This document shows positions 21,056 through 29,331 of a DNA stretch of 30,210 nucleotides, one piece after another. The notes beneath the pieces are model-generated. The model was not told the origin of the DNA. It did no database searches and saw only the letters and a list, made by a program, of their open reading frames with translations. The position numbers and the translations under genes are program-made. The DNA comes from CAYINU01 sp964364855 (GTDB lineage: Bacteria; Margulisbacteria; Marinamargulisbacteria; CAYINU01), in assembly GCA_964364855.1 (NCBI GenBank), contig CAYINU010000012.1, forward strand, positions 1-30,210. The letters run 5' to 3'. The stretch's first letter is position 1; each line of letters begins with the position of its first letter.

Positions 21056-22096
21056 CTGAGCGTCAATTCAGAACAACTCATTCAGTTCTTCAATCAACTG
21101 TCCATTATGGTTGAGGCTGGCATTCCGCTCGCCAAGTCTCTCCAGGCCATTGAAAAACAGGTGACCCACAAACTATTTCACCCTGTTTTACATCACATCC
21201 GAAAAGACGTGGAATCCGGAAAACGGTTTTCTGAAGCCCTGAGCGCACATCCTCAGATCTTTTCATCCTACGCCGTCAGTATGATCTACGCCGGGGAGCA
21301 AGGCGCCGGTCTACCGACGGTACTTCATTTGGTGTCGTCTTACATGGAAAAAGAGGCCCAATTAAGGGCCAAGATCCGAAGTGTGTTTATGTATCCTATG
21401 GTCGTGGGCATTTTTTGCCTTCTGGTCGTTAGCTTTTTAATTGTCGCCGTGGTTCCCGTTTTTGCAAATGTCTATACGCAGCTGGGCGTCACGTTGCCGG
21501 TGCCTACGCTGGTACTGATGGGCGTCAGCCAATTTGTCCGGTCTTTTTGGTTCATTATTCTTCCCTCGATTGCAGGCTTGATTTTTGCTTTTATTAAATA
21601 CCGCTCGAAGCAGCAGGTAAGCAACGTCTCTCATGGACTTCTTAAGCGATTGCCGGTTTTGGGCCACTTTTCCAAAAAGGTTGCCATTGCGAAATTCCTT
21701 CGGACGTTTTCGAGTATGCTCACTTGCCATGTCTCGGTTTCGGAAGCGCTGGATGTCGTATCGAAAGTCGTCACCCACCCTGATGTCTCGAAAACCATCT
21801 CCGAAGCCCAACACAATATCCGCAGCGGGGGCACGCTGACGGAAGCACTTGAAAAAAGTGCGCTTTTTTCGCCTGTCGTTATTCAGATGGTCATGGTCGG
21901 CGAAGAAAGTGGAAACCTAGGCCCTTTGATAGAAAAATGCGCAGACGCAGCCGAGCAAGAAGTCGACGCAGCCGCCAAGCAGGCCATCGTCGTGTTGGAA
22001 CCCGCACTTACTCTGGGTATCTCGTTTGTCATCGGATTTATCGCCTTGGCAATATACCTACCCATGTTCAGCCTGATGGGCAAAACAGACGTCTAG
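21056..22096 (+). CDS. Inner-membrane platform protein (GspF/PilC/MshG family), probable CTG start
   Basis: Two GspF domains with the recurring pattern 'MVEAGIPLAKSLQAIEKQ' and 'MLTCHVSVSEALDVVSKVV', each followed by the MIYAGEQGAGLP or MVMVGEESGNLG motif, and three membrane segments including the final ISFVIGFIALAIYLPMFSL. The first ATG (21107) would remove the conserved start of domain one (QFFNQLSIMVEAG). The frame upstream is open only back to the ATPase stop at 21046. In it, CTG at 21056 has AGGAG ending 6 bases before it, so a CTG start (346 residues) is preferred. The protein lacks the roughly 50-60 N-terminal residues found in many PilC proteins. It anchors the ATPase and pilin subunits in the inner membrane. 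Confidence 0.85.
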   Translation: MSVNSEQLIQFFNQLSIMVEAGIPLAKSLQAIEKQVTHKLFHPVLHHIRKDVESGKRFSEALSAHPQIFSSYAVSMIYAGEQGAGLPTVLHLVSSYMEKEAQLRAKIRSVFMYPMVVGIFCLLVVSFLIVAVVPVFANVYTQLGVTLPVPTLVLMGVSQFVRSFWFIILPSIAGLIFAFIKYRSKQQVSNVSHGLLKRLPVLGHFSKKVAIAKFLRTFSSMLTCHVSVSEALDVVSKVVTHPDVSKTISEAQHNIRSGGTLTEALEKSALFSPVVIQMVMVGEESGNLGPLIEKCADAAEQEVDAAAKQAIVVLEPALTLGISFVIGFIALAIYLPMFSLMGKTDV

Positions 22097-22248
22097 AAGC
22101 CATCGGCTTCCCTATTGATGAGACCAGCTCAAGGGTTTTATGCCCAAAAATTTAGGGAATTTGATTAACCCTCAGTATACTTGACAAAAAGGGGGTGAAG
22201 TCAGACATCGCAAACAGCAAGTCTTTAACTCACATCAAGAGGTGCTAT
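22097..22248 (+). promoter_or_regulatory. Intergenic region before the pilin gene
   Basis: 152 bases, the longest gap inside the filament cluster, suggesting separate control of the pilin. A 6-bp hairpin (GAAGCC 22096-22101, GGCTTC 22105-22110) sits on the platform gene stop but has no T-run. TATACT (22176-22181) could be a -10 and TTGACA (22181-22186) a -35, but neither has a good partner. The pilin ATG has GAGGTG 6 bases upstream. Confidence 0.3.
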
Positions 22249-22557
22249 ATGAATAAAAGGGGATTTACCTTAATCGAAATTATGATCGTTATTGCCATTT
22301 TGGGGGTCTTGGCTGCATTTGCCATCCCTCGTTTCGTTCAAACGACTTCTGACGCAAAAACCAAAACGTGTGACTCCACCATTGCCAACATCAATACCCA
22401 GTGGGAAACAAAATTTATTAAGACAGGGGCTTACGGCTCGCTAGCCGCGCTGACCGGCGACGTCGCCTATTTTCCCAACGGTGCACCCACATGTCCATAT
22501 GGAACAGCCTACGCCGACGCCAACGCCGATAATCGGGTAGACGCGCATTCTCACTAA
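22249..22557 (+). CDS. Type IV pilin-like protein (probable major subunit, GspG/MshA/PilA position)
   Basis: 102 residues starting MNKR-G/FTLIEIMIVIAILGVLAAFAIPRF: a short basic leader, prepilin peptidase site between Gly5 and Phe6, Glu at mature position 5 and a hydrophobic spine. Two cysteines (41 and 82) could form the disulfide typical of type IV pilins; the TCPYGTAYAD...VDAHSH end resembles the C-terminal loop of short pilins. It has its own strong ribosome site and a 152-base upstream region, as expected for the major subunit. A longer GTG-started frame (22195) is rejected because it would add a non-leader extension. At 102 residues it is shorter than most PilA. A pseudopilin of a secretion system is the alternative. 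Confidence 0.88.
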   Translation: MNKRGFTLIEIMIVIAILGVLAAFAIPRFVQTTSDAKTKTCDSTIANINTQWETKFIKTGAYGSLAALTGDVAYFPNGAPTCPYGTAYADANADNRVDAHSH

Positions 22558-22603
22558 ATAATGTTTGGCGCTGGGGGCGTTTTTTGGCGAGGAGGGGAGT
22601 GTC

Positions 22604-23056
22604 GTGGTAGTCAGACGTTACGGCGGATTCACATTAATCGAAGTGATTCTTACGCTTGCGTTGCTAGGGATTGCCGTGGCACTCGCCCTGCCTCGTTATG
22701 ATGTTTCTCTTTTGAACAAATTAGACGCCAAAACCACTGCTCAGCGCATGGCATCTGATCTACGCCTCACCCGCCAACTGGCCATTGGAAAGGCGACGCC
22801 GCATTACTTGGTCATCGACATCGATCATACCTACAAGCTCTATACGACTTCAGTCAGCCCTGAAAATCAAATACCCCCGACCCGCATTATTCCAGGCACG
22901 GCCATTTTGGGAGGGAGTTCATCATTTAAATTTCTACCCACCGGCGCTTTGGATCCCAGTTCCGGGCAAAGCCTAACCATTCAGATCGGCAGCAGCCAAT
23001 GGAGCGTGACGATCGTGACTGCCACCGGATTTGTTTCAGTCTCACAGGTCAGCTAA
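22604..23056 (+). CDS. Minor pilin-like protein (GspH/FimT/MshC-like)
   Basis: 150 residues. GTG start at 22604, placed by GAGGAGGGG 6 bases upstream, gives leader MVVRRYGG, cleavage before FTLIEVILTLALLGIAVALALPRY and Glu at +5. The body has the GspH pattern: QRMASDLRLTRQLAIGKATP helix, then beta strands (YLVIDIDHTYKLYTT, SSSFKFLPTGALD, LTIQIGSSQWSVTIVTATGFVSVS), where FLPTG and the final strand are typical of GspH/FimT. It would join the tip complex or modulate filament initiation. The next gene begins directly after its stop (TAAATG). Confidence 0.85.
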   Translation: MVVRRYGGFTLIEVILTLALLGIAVALALPRYDVSLLNKLDAKTTAQRMASDLRLTRQLAIGKATPHYLVIDIDHTYKLYTTSVSPENQIPPTRIIPGTAILGGSSSFKFLPTGALDPSSGQSLTIQIGSSQWSVTIVTATGFVSVSQVS

Positions 23057-23467
23057 ATGCCAAAGCAAGTTCGGGATGGATTTACATTGGTAGAATTTTT
23101 AACCGCAACCATGATCTTGCTGCCACTGGTTACACTGCTGGTCCGCATGGTCCCCGGTTTGTTGATGTCGGGCCATTACTCCCAAGCCGCCTCGCATTGC
23201 ACGTTTTTAGCCAACCAAAAACTCGATGAAATTCGGAAGCTGGCCTATAGCACGAATCCGTCATACGGTTTTGGTGTCGATTATTCGCAGACACCGACAG
23301 CCTACCCCTCTCCCTTTCAGACCTATGCCTTTACGATAACCGATGACCACGACCTAGAACGCAAAACAATCGTGGTTACGGCTTGGGAAGATCGTGATCA
23401 AAACTTGGGTCTGGGCGCAAATGAAATCTCCGTCGTACATTCCCGTCTCCTCAGCCGCCGGCAATAG
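23057..23467 (+). CDS. Minor pilin-like protein (GspI/PilV/MshD-like)
   Basis: 136 residues. Leader MPKQVRDG, cleavage before FTLVEFLTATMILLPLVTLLV, Glu at +5. The body has ANQKLDEIRKLAY, the family-typical helix after the spine, and a beta segment ending with ERKTIVVTAWEDRD, resembling the conserved 'I.V.W.D' strand of PilV/GspI. A slightly polar spine (TATM) is unusual. It starts immediately at the end of the GspH-like gene and is followed 2 bases later by the next minor pilin, so the five prepilin-like genes are translated as a block. Confidence 0.82.
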   Translation: MPKQVRDGFTLVEFLTATMILLPLVTLLVRMVPGLLMSGHYSQAASHCTFLANQKLDEIRKLAYSTNPSYGFGVDYSQTPTAYPSPFQTYAFTITDDHDLERKTIVVTAWEDRDQNLGLGANEISVVHSRLLSRRQ

Positions 23468-23469
23468 CT

Positions 23470-24897
23470 ATGGCCAAAAATCACCTATCCTCTGCGGCTG
23501 GGTTTACACTACTCGAGGCCATCATGGTAATCGGCCTCACGGCAATGGTCTTGGCCGTATTGTCGCCGAATTTTTTTTCAGTCAATAAAGCATGGACAGT
23601 ATCCCAACAGCGGATCGAACAAATTCAAAATGGCCGTGTCGCGCTGGATACCATGGTCAGAGAACTCATGCAGGCCAGCCGAATCGTATCGGTTACCGCG
23701 TCTGGGAATGCCAATGGCCTCATCCAGTTTTACAACGCAGCAGGTGCACAGCTTGATTTCCGGCGCATCACAGTCAGCGGAAAAACGATGTTGGGCTTCA
23801 CGCGAAGCGGGGTGACGTCCACTTTGGCCGGCCCCATTGGTACTCTGGAATTCCAGCCCCTTTCCGCCAATGGCGTCTCTGCTGCCCTGTCTCCCTCAAC
23901 CACAAAATATGTTCATATCAACTTGGACGTGTTAGACGCCGATAACGTGGTTTCGGCCAATCGCTTTTCTACGGCAATTTCTTTTCGCAAAAATTGGATC
24001 AGCGCGCTGTATTATGTCGGCTTTGCAGGGAACAATTTCAGTTTGCCCGGCCTGGGTGCCGTCCAAGGCGCCGTTCATGCCAACAACCAAGCCACCAAAA
24101 ATTGGGCCGTTTTTCAAACAGGTGGGGGAATGACGGACATCGATCAAGGCATCTCGGTTTTGGTGCCGTCGGCAAACCCAACACATTATCTGATTACCTA
24201 TCAAAATTTTCCGGGCTACGCGGCAAGCGCAAGTGTGGTCGTCAATGGGGACTTCACCTTTGCAACGGGCAACGTGTACACCGGCATTTATTATTTAGAC
24301 AATGGTGGCACTGCTCGTTTTGGCAGCAATGTCATCATCAACGGGTCGGTCGTTGCAGAAGGCAGAATTTTAGTCAACGGAAATGGGGTCACTATTACAC
24401 CGACCGGCAAAAATCCGGCCCTGGCGGCCGGACAAGACGTATCCATCACGGGAACCGCCTTTCGGGGTTGGGGACCTGTTTTTGCCCAAACGGGTATCTC
24501 CATTACCGGGCCAGGCGCCTATTGCAGCTCGGCCAGTGAGCCCAAAGTTGCTCTTGCCGCCAATGGCCCCATCTCACTCGCATCTGCCGACACACGAATG
24601 ACGGGTAGCATTATTTCATCGTCTACCCTCACCATCCAAGCCATCGGCAGCGCCGTGCTGATCGGGGATGCCTCCCATGCCGCCGCCATTGCCAATGGCA
24701 TCAGCACCAGTGGCGGCACAGTACAAATTACGGGCAGCATCATCAGCGGTACGGATATTTCATTTGCAAACGCCATCACGACATCAAGTGGGAGCTTTAT
24801 CGCAAAAAACAACGCTACGATCGCCAATTTTATATGGCTCATTTATGTTCCGGCCGCGCTAACGACGCCGCCTTTATTTCTGAAAGAACAATCATGA
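23470..24897 (+). CDS. Large minor pilin-like protein (GspJ/PilW/MshO-like) with C-terminal beta-rich passenger
   Basis: 475 residues. Leader MAKNHLSSAAG, cleavage before FTLLEAIMVIGLTAMVLAVL, Glu at +5. Residues 40-180 look like a GspJ/PilW body (IQNGRVALDTMVRELMQASRIV). From about residue 185 on there is a Gly/Ser/Thr/Asn-rich domain with regular short strands (VVVNGDFTFATGNVYTGIYYL, ARFGSNVIINGSVVAEGRI, VNGNGVTITPTG), repeating 'G-x-I/V-x-x-x-G' in the manner of beta-helix or DUF7305-like domains found in large PilX/tip proteins. Such a domain on a minor pilin suggests an exposed tip adhesin. The stop overlaps the next start (ATGA). Fold of the passenger is inferred from periodicity only. 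Confidence 0.8.
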   Translation: MAKNHLSSAAGFTLLEAIMVIGLTAMVLAVLSPNFFSVNKAWTVSQQRIEQIQNGRVALDTMVRELMQASRIVSVTASGNANGLIQFYNAAGAQLDFRRITVSGKTMLGFTRSGVTSTLAGPIGTLEFQPLSANGVSAALSPSTTKYVHINLDVLDADNVVSANRFSTAISFRKNWISALYYVGFAGNNFSLPGLGAVQGAVHANNQATKNWAVFQTGGGMTDIDQGISVLVPSANPTHYLITYQNFPGYAASASVVVNGDFTFATGNVYTGIYYLDNGGTARFGSNVIINGSVVAEGRILVNGNGVTITPTGKNPALAAGQDVSITGTAFRGWGPVFAQTGISITGPGAYCSSASEPKVALAANGPISLASADTRMTGSIISSSTLTIQAIGSAVLIGDASHAAAIANGISTSGGTVQITGSIISGTDISFANAITTSSGSFIAKNNATIANFIWLIYVPAALTTPPLFLKEQS

Positions 24898-25310
24898 AAA
24901 TCGAAAGATCCACTGGCAGCGTGCTGGTGATGGCGGTTTTTTTGATCGGTATGGTGACGATTTTGGTCAGCGCTCACGCATTGGTGATCAATACCGATTT
25001 GCAAATTGTAAAAAATGTCATTTACACCAATGAAGCCCGCAATGTGGCAGAAGCGGGCATCGAGGACGCGATCTCGGAACTGCGCAATAACTATCTCTGG
25101 CAAGCCGGATTTTCAGACAAGGCTTTTCCCATAAACGCGACCAGCACCTACACCGTTACCGTACTCAACAATTACCCTAGTATTACATTGGACTCCGTCG
25201 GAAATGTTTTAGGGCAATATCAGTGTCACATTAGAGTACAATTAATCGTAATGGGCGCACCATTAGCTGCACCATATGCCATTCGTGTCGACCGTTGGGA
25301 GATCCTTTAA
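24894..25310 (+). CDS. PilX/GspK/MshP-like minor pilin
   Basis: 138 residues. N-terminus MKIERSTG-SVLVMAVFLIGMVTILVSAHALV: basic leader and hydrophobic spine, but no FTLxE and no Glu at +5. That lack is the mark of GspK- and PilX-type subunits, which sit first at the tip. VIYTNEARNVAEAGIEDAISELRN is the characteristic PilX 'AFxxAEAG' helix. It is much shorter than true GspK (about 300 residues), so the PilX/MshP comparison fits better. Start at 24894 chosen from the ATGA overlap with the preceding stop. The stop is directly followed by the ATG of the PilMN-like gene. Confidence 0.78.
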   Translation: MKIERSTGSVLVMAVFLIGMVTILVSAHALVINTDLQIVKNVIYTNEARNVAEAGIEDAISELRNNYLWQAGFSDKAFPINATSTYTVTVLNNYPSITLDSVGNVLGQYQCHIRVQLIVMGAPLAAPYAIRVDRWEIL

Positions 25311-26843
25311 ATGGTGCCAAAATCACCGTCCATAACGCTAGGGTCTATTCGGACACTAATCCAACGTTTTTTTCCGGAAAAACCCGTCGTCCGCGTGGGT
25401 GTCGGCATCGACATTACCCCAACCTCGATTTTTGTGACAGTACTCCGGCACGAAAAGGGTGCATATCAACTTATTTCGGTATTTGAGGAGCCCACACCAT
25501 CCGAGGTATTCGTAAAAAGCAAGTTTGTAGGCCCTCCTGCCCTAGCCGACAAACTAAAAAACCTGCTGCATACCCACCATATTCGGGAGAAAAAGCTCGC
25601 TATCGCGATTCGGGGAGAAGGAACCCTCATCAAAATAGTTTGGGGAAAACCCATGTCTGACCTCAAGACCGAGAAATGGCTTCAAGACCTCGCCTCCAAA
25701 TATGTCGTCTTCTCTGGGTCAGAGATACAAGCGACCTGGCAAGTCGCATCTGACGAAATCATCGCGGGAGAGCCGCAACGCCGGTTGCTGGCCGCCTTTG
25801 CCAAACACGACCTCATCCAAACCTATGAAAAAAGCCTGCTGGCTGCCGGGATTATCGGCCGATATATGGTACCCCCGGCCATCGCCATCCTCCGCGCAAG
25901 CCAAGACGCCACACAAGACACCAATTTTAGTGCAACCCGTATGTTGATGGTTGTTGAGGCCCACCAAACGACCCTATTGATAGTGGATTCCAATATACCA
26001 GCCTACGTTCATACCGCCACCATCGGAGCCGATCTACTGAACAACTCACCCAACACCATTGACCAGCTCAGGCTTGAAATTCAGCAAATTGTGACGCAAT
26101 TCCAAGATAAAAAGCCAGTTGAAAAAATAAGGCTGTTTTCCGACGACATTGCGCTGGGAAAAACGCTGATCGAACAACTCAAGTCCCTCAATCTTCCCAT
26201 CGAGGAGCTGCGATGCAACGCAACGGGTCTTTCACAAGACGTTCAGGACAAGATCCCACCGGGAGGGATGGTCAGTGTCGGACTGGCATTGGCTGATCCC
26301 TTTGAAATCAATTTCAGCAAATGGGACATCCGACAGCAAGAATCCCGTCGTTTTTTGATTTACCTAGCGCTGAGCCTGATAGGAAGTTCCCTGCTCATGC
26401 TCGTGATATTTTTCGGCCTTTACTTCACGGGCGCCGCCATCAATCGACAAATTTCTCATGTCCGGCATGAAATCAATGATTCCAGTCAACAGTTTAATCA
26501 GGTATTAGACATCGAAAAAGAACTTACGATCAGCAAAATATATATCGTCGGGCGCCGCAAATTGATTACCGGCAATAGCGAATTTGTATGGCCCGCCATT
26601 CTGAAGGAAATTCCCGCCTATATGACGGGCAGGATCCGCATCATCCAAATGGACGCCCGCGAGAATCAATTTATCGTATTAAAAGGCGAAGCCCGAAGCT
26701 CAGATGACGTTTTTCAGTTCCTGAGGCAACTCAAAGCCTCACCCTACTACGAGGCAGCGGATCTACAGGAGGTTGTTCACGGTCCTCAGAGCGGCTTGCC
26801 GAAGTTTGAAATCCGCCTCAGACAAAAAGGACGGCGCCCATGA
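25311..26843 (+). CDS. PilM-PilN fusion (GspL/MshI-like inner-membrane assembly protein)
   Basis: 510 residues. Residues 25-335 form an actin-like PilM/GspL domain: VRVGVGIDITPTSIFVTVL at the start is the first phosphate-binding strand pair, and AIAIRGEGTLIKIV and MLMVVEAHQTTLLIVDSNI are later core strands. A membrane segment follows at about 347-373 (FLIYLALSLIGSSLLMLVIFFG), then a coiled coil, then a PilN-type periplasmic ferredoxin-like domain (FVWPAILKEIPAYMTGRIRI, LKGEARSSDDVFQFLRQLKASPYY). In T4aP these are two proteins, while GspL and some MshI-type proteins have the joined form. It couples the cytoplasmic ATPase to the periplasmic part. pilO overlaps its stop by 4 bases. Confidence 0.85.
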   Translation: MVPKSPSITLGSIRTLIQRFFPEKPVVRVGVGIDITPTSIFVTVLRHEKGAYQLISVFEEPTPSEVFVKSKFVGPPALADKLKNLLHTHHIREKKLAIAIRGEGTLIKIVWGKPMSDLKTEKWLQDLASKYVVFSGSEIQATWQVASDEIIAGEPQRRLLAAFAKHDLIQTYEKSLLAAGIIGRYMVPPAIAILRASQDATQDTNFSATRMLMVVEAHQTTLLIVDSNIPAYVHTATIGADLLNNSPNTIDQLRLEIQQIVTQFQDKKPVEKIRLFSDDIALGKTLIEQLKSLNLPIEELRCNATGLSQDVQDKIPPGGMVSVGLALADPFEINFSKWDIRQQESRRFLIYLALSLIGSSLLMLVIFFGLYFTGAAINRQISHVRHEINDSSQQFNQVLDIEKELTISKIYIVGRRKLITGNSEFVWPAILKEIPAYMTGRIRIIQMDARENQFIVLKGEARSSDDVFQFLRQLKASPYYEAADLQEVVHGPQSGLPKFEIRLRQKGRRP

Positions 26844-27604
26844 GTCTGGCAACCGTGTTTCAAATGTCCCAAAAGAAACTTTTTTTTCTTATTGTGTTGA
26901 TTCTGCTCATCTTGTTCGGCATGTACCAGCTGATCCTTGAGCCCCATGTCACGGCCCTGGCGACGTTACGCCAGGAATTAAATTCCCAGCAAGAACTGCT
27001 CAACAGCAAATCCATGAGATCCAAAGCGATCTCCATGTTGGAGAAAGTGAGAGACGAGTACCACGGCGTCTTGTCTGAAATCAATTCCCACTTTTACACC
27101 GAAAGTGAAGCCGATGTTCTGGCCAAGACATTGCCGGATACCATCAGCGATTTTGGCAATCAAATCATCTTGCTCAAGCCAAAGGCTACGAACGAAGAAC
27201 GGAGCCGCTCCTCCTTGTTGGTCCAGCAAATCCGTACGTTCAATTTGCCACGGGAAGCCAATATTATCGATTTTTTGGCCTCCAACGAGGGGAACATAGA
27301 TGCGGATGAAAACGCAGAGGCCCTGCGCAAAGAATTGCTGGAGATGCTTCCCGAAGAGAAACGGGAATATATCCTCATGGTCTGGCAACAAGCACCAACC
27401 AATAAACTGGCGGGTATCCGAGTGGAGATCCGGGAAATGGAAATCATTATCCAAGGAGAGTACAAAGGCCTCATTGATTTACTTGCGTTTTTGGGGTCCC
27501 AGGGAAAGACACTGGAAATTCCGCAACTCACGTTGTCAGAAGTTGAGCTGTCCGCTGGCAAAATTCAAACGAATATGGTGGTAAGATATTATGTCATTCA
27601 TTAA
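26840..27604 (+). CDS. PilO/GspM/MshJ-like inner-membrane assembly protein
   Basis: 254 residues with one N-terminal membrane helix (LFFLIVLILLILFGMYQLIL, 15-34), a coiled coil (ALATLRQELNSQQELLNSK and on), and a periplasmic ferredoxin-like end in which IRVEIREMEIIIQGEYKGLIDLLAFLGSQ and IPQLTLSEVEL match the PilO/GspM pattern of strand-helix-strand. It would pair with the PilN-like part of the upstream protein. There is an unusually long middle region (about 90-180) rich in charged residues. ATGA overlap with the upstream gene and 14-base overlap with the downstream one show tight coupling. Confidence 0.8.
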   Translation: MSLATVFQMSQKKLFFLIVLILLILFGMYQLILEPHVTALATLRQELNSQQELLNSKSMRSKAISMLEKVRDEYHGVLSEINSHFYTESEADVLAKTLPDTISDFGNQIILLKPKATNEERSRSSLLVQQIRTFNLPREANIIDFLASNEGNIDADENAEALRKELLEMLPEEKREYILMVWQQAPTNKLAGIRVEIREMEIIIQGEYKGLIDLLAFLGSQGKTLEIPQLTLSEVELSAGKIQTNMVVRYYVIH

Positions 27605-27989
27605 AACCCTTTCTCGGTTCAGCTTTTGGATCACATGCGTTACGGTTGGGATATTGGGGATTGCCTCGTTTTGGCTGTCCACAATCTTGGACGCAACTGT
27701 CGGCACAGAATCGATAACGCTCAAAGACATCAAAAGCCCCTTCCAATTTGAAAGCCCATCGGCCGCCACACCCGCCCCATCTACCGCTGCGCCCACCAAA
27801 GCAACACCGAAACCTGCCCCCTTGGTTTTGAACGGGATTTTTAAGGGAAAAACCGGTTTATATGCCATTGTGAACCAGACACTGGTCAGAACTGGGAATA
27901 CGGTGGAAGGTTGGAAAGTCGCAGACATCGGCAATCGGAGCGTATCGTTGACGCGGGAGGGACAAAAGGTCGTACTCACCATTCCGTAA
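27591..27989 (+). CDS. PilP/GspC-like protein, membrane-anchored
   Basis: 132 residues: an N-terminal membrane helix (FSFWITCVTVGILGIASFWLSTIL), a Pro/Ala/Thr-rich linker (about 55-77), then a small beta domain (LVLNGIFKGKTGLYAIVNQTLVRTGNTVEGWKVADIGNRSVSLTREGQKVVLTI). This is the homology-region fold shared by PilP and GspC, which contacts the secretin N0/N1 domains. PilP is usually a lipoprotein; the uncleaved helix and absence of a lipobox Cys are GspC-like. The start lies inside pilO (ATGTCATTCATTAAA), and the secretin follows 11 bases after the stop. Confidence 0.8.
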   Translation: MSFIKTLSRFSFWITCVTVGILGIASFWLSTILDATVGTESITLKDIKSPFQFESPSAATPAPSTAAPTKATPKPAPLVLNGIFKGKTGLYAIVNQTLVRTGNTVEGWKVADIGNRSVSLTREGQKVVLTIP

Positions 27990-28000
27990 CAGGGGGCAAC

Positions 28001-29239
28001 ATGCAAAGGGCGTGCTGGGCTAGTTTATTAATGGTCGTGATGTTGGGTACCTCGGCCATCGCAGAACCCGAACTGGTGAGTTTTGATTTTCGGGGCACCG
28101 AAGTTAAGACCGCGCTCAAAATCTTTGCTGCGGAGACCGGTCTTAATATCGTCGCAGGCCAAGAAGTCTCGGGTACCATTACGGCGTTGGTGCAGGATAT
28201 CCCGCCTTTTGAAGCCCTACAAGCCATTCTAAGCGCGAACGGCCTGCGTTACATCCAAGAAGGCAAAACCATTGTGGTATTGCCAAATGACTCGAAACGC
28301 ACAGAAATGGCGTCCTATCAGCTGCAGTACGCCGACGCCCCAGAGGTAATGGCCATTTTGTCTCCCATTCTGACCGAACCCTCTGAAAAAGTTTCTGCAA
28401 GCAGTCGTCTGAACACACTCACGGTTCAAGCACAGTCACATAAGCTGGCGCAAATCAGACAAATCATAGATGCGATCGATACGCCCCCATTACAAGTCTT
28501 GGTCGAAGCCAAAGTCATCGAACTCAAATCCGGACTGGGCGATTCGCAAACACCCTCACAAATCGGTGCAAATATGACCTATGCGCCCAGCGATGCCTCT
28601 CCCAATTATCTTCAGATGATGTTTTCGGAAAAATTGGACTCCGGGAAAAGCGGGCCCGGCTTCTACGCCCATCTGCTTAATGGCAATATCCAAGCGTTTT
28701 TAACCGTACTTGAAAAAACGGTTGGCTTTACGACCATCGCATCGCCATGGATCACCGCCACGAACCACCAACTCAGCGAAATTCTTATCGGTTCTAAATT
28801 GGGTTACAAAACCAGCACGGTTACAGCAACCGGAACCATAGAAGATATCAAGTTTATGGAGGTCGGGGTAAAACTGAAATTCACCCCCCACATTTCCAAA
28901 GACGGTATGATCCTGATGACGATATTCCCCTCGATCAGCGATGGTTCCATCGTCAACGGGCTACCTCAGGAAACCACCACGGAGGTCCGAAATGAAGTGC
29001 TCGTCAAAAACGGCCAGACCATTGTCATCGGCGGTTTGACAAAAAATACGGACAACAAGATCGTCACGGGGCTGCCAATTTTGTCCCAGATCCCCCTGAT
29101 TGGCTACCTATTCGGAAAAACCGAGATTCGGACAGAGTCCAGAGACCTCATGATTTTGATTACACCGCGCATCGTCAGTGAAAATCTGATCAACGAAATG
29201 AATCAAAAAGGCAAGGCCCTGGAAGAAAAAATTAAATAG
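28001..29239 (+). CDS. Short secretin (PilQ/GspD/MshL family)
   Basis: 412 residues; outer-membrane ring through which the filament or secreted proteins pass. Signal peptide 1-21 ending SAIA, without a lipobox Cys. STN/N0 domain (23-95, VSFDFRGTEVKTALKIFAAETGLNIV), one N1-type KH domain (about 100-170, ending IRQIIDAIDTPPLQVLVEAKVIEL), then the secretin core with VGVKLKFTPHIS, EVLVKNGQTIVIGGL and LPILSQIPLIGYLFG. There are no N2/N3 repeats and no AMIN domain, so it is much shorter than typical GspD or PilQ. Start at 28001 has AGGGGG 6 bases upstream; the open frame extends further 5' without signal peptide. Last gene of the filament cluster. Confidence 0.92.
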   Translation: MQRACWASLLMVVMLGTSAIAEPELVSFDFRGTEVKTALKIFAAETGLNIVAGQEVSGTITALVQDIPPFEALQAILSANGLRYIQEGKTIVVLPNDSKRTEMASYQLQYADAPEVMAILSPILTEPSEKVSASSRLNTLTVQAQSHKLAQIRQIIDAIDTPPLQVLVEAKVIELKSGLGDSQTPSQIGANMTYAPSDASPNYLQMMFSEKLDSGKSGPGFYAHLLNGNIQAFLTVLEKTVGFTTIASPWITATNHQLSEILIGSKLGYKTSTVTATGTIEDIKFMEVGVKLKFTPHISKDGMILMTIFPSISDGSIVNGLPQETTTEVRNEVLVKNGQTIVIGGLTKNTDNKIVTGLPILSQIPLIGYLFGKTEIRTESRDLMILITPRIVSENLINEMNQKGKALEEKIK

Positions 29240-29294
29240 GCGCCATTTGCTGCCAAGCAGTCGAAAATCGCTTCTAAAAACCGACGACCCGGAC

Positions 29295-29300
29295 TATACT
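29295..29300 (+). promoter_or_regulatory. Candidate -10 of the exbB promoter
   Basis: TATACT (5 of 6) 32 bases before the exbB start codon. TTCTAA (29272-29277) is 17 bases upstream as a poor -35. The 92-base gap after the secretin, without a clear terminator, allows either a separate promoter or read-through. Confidence 0.35.
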
Positions 29301-29331
29301 TTTCGCTAATACCGATTCACAAGGGGATGTT

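Noticed and set aside
22181..22186. TTGACA as pilin -35 box
   Set aside because: No acceptable -10 at 16-18 bases downstream, so not annotated as a promoter.
29240..29290. Terminator after the secretin
   Set aside because: Only a four-base TGCT/AGCA stem without a T-run is present.
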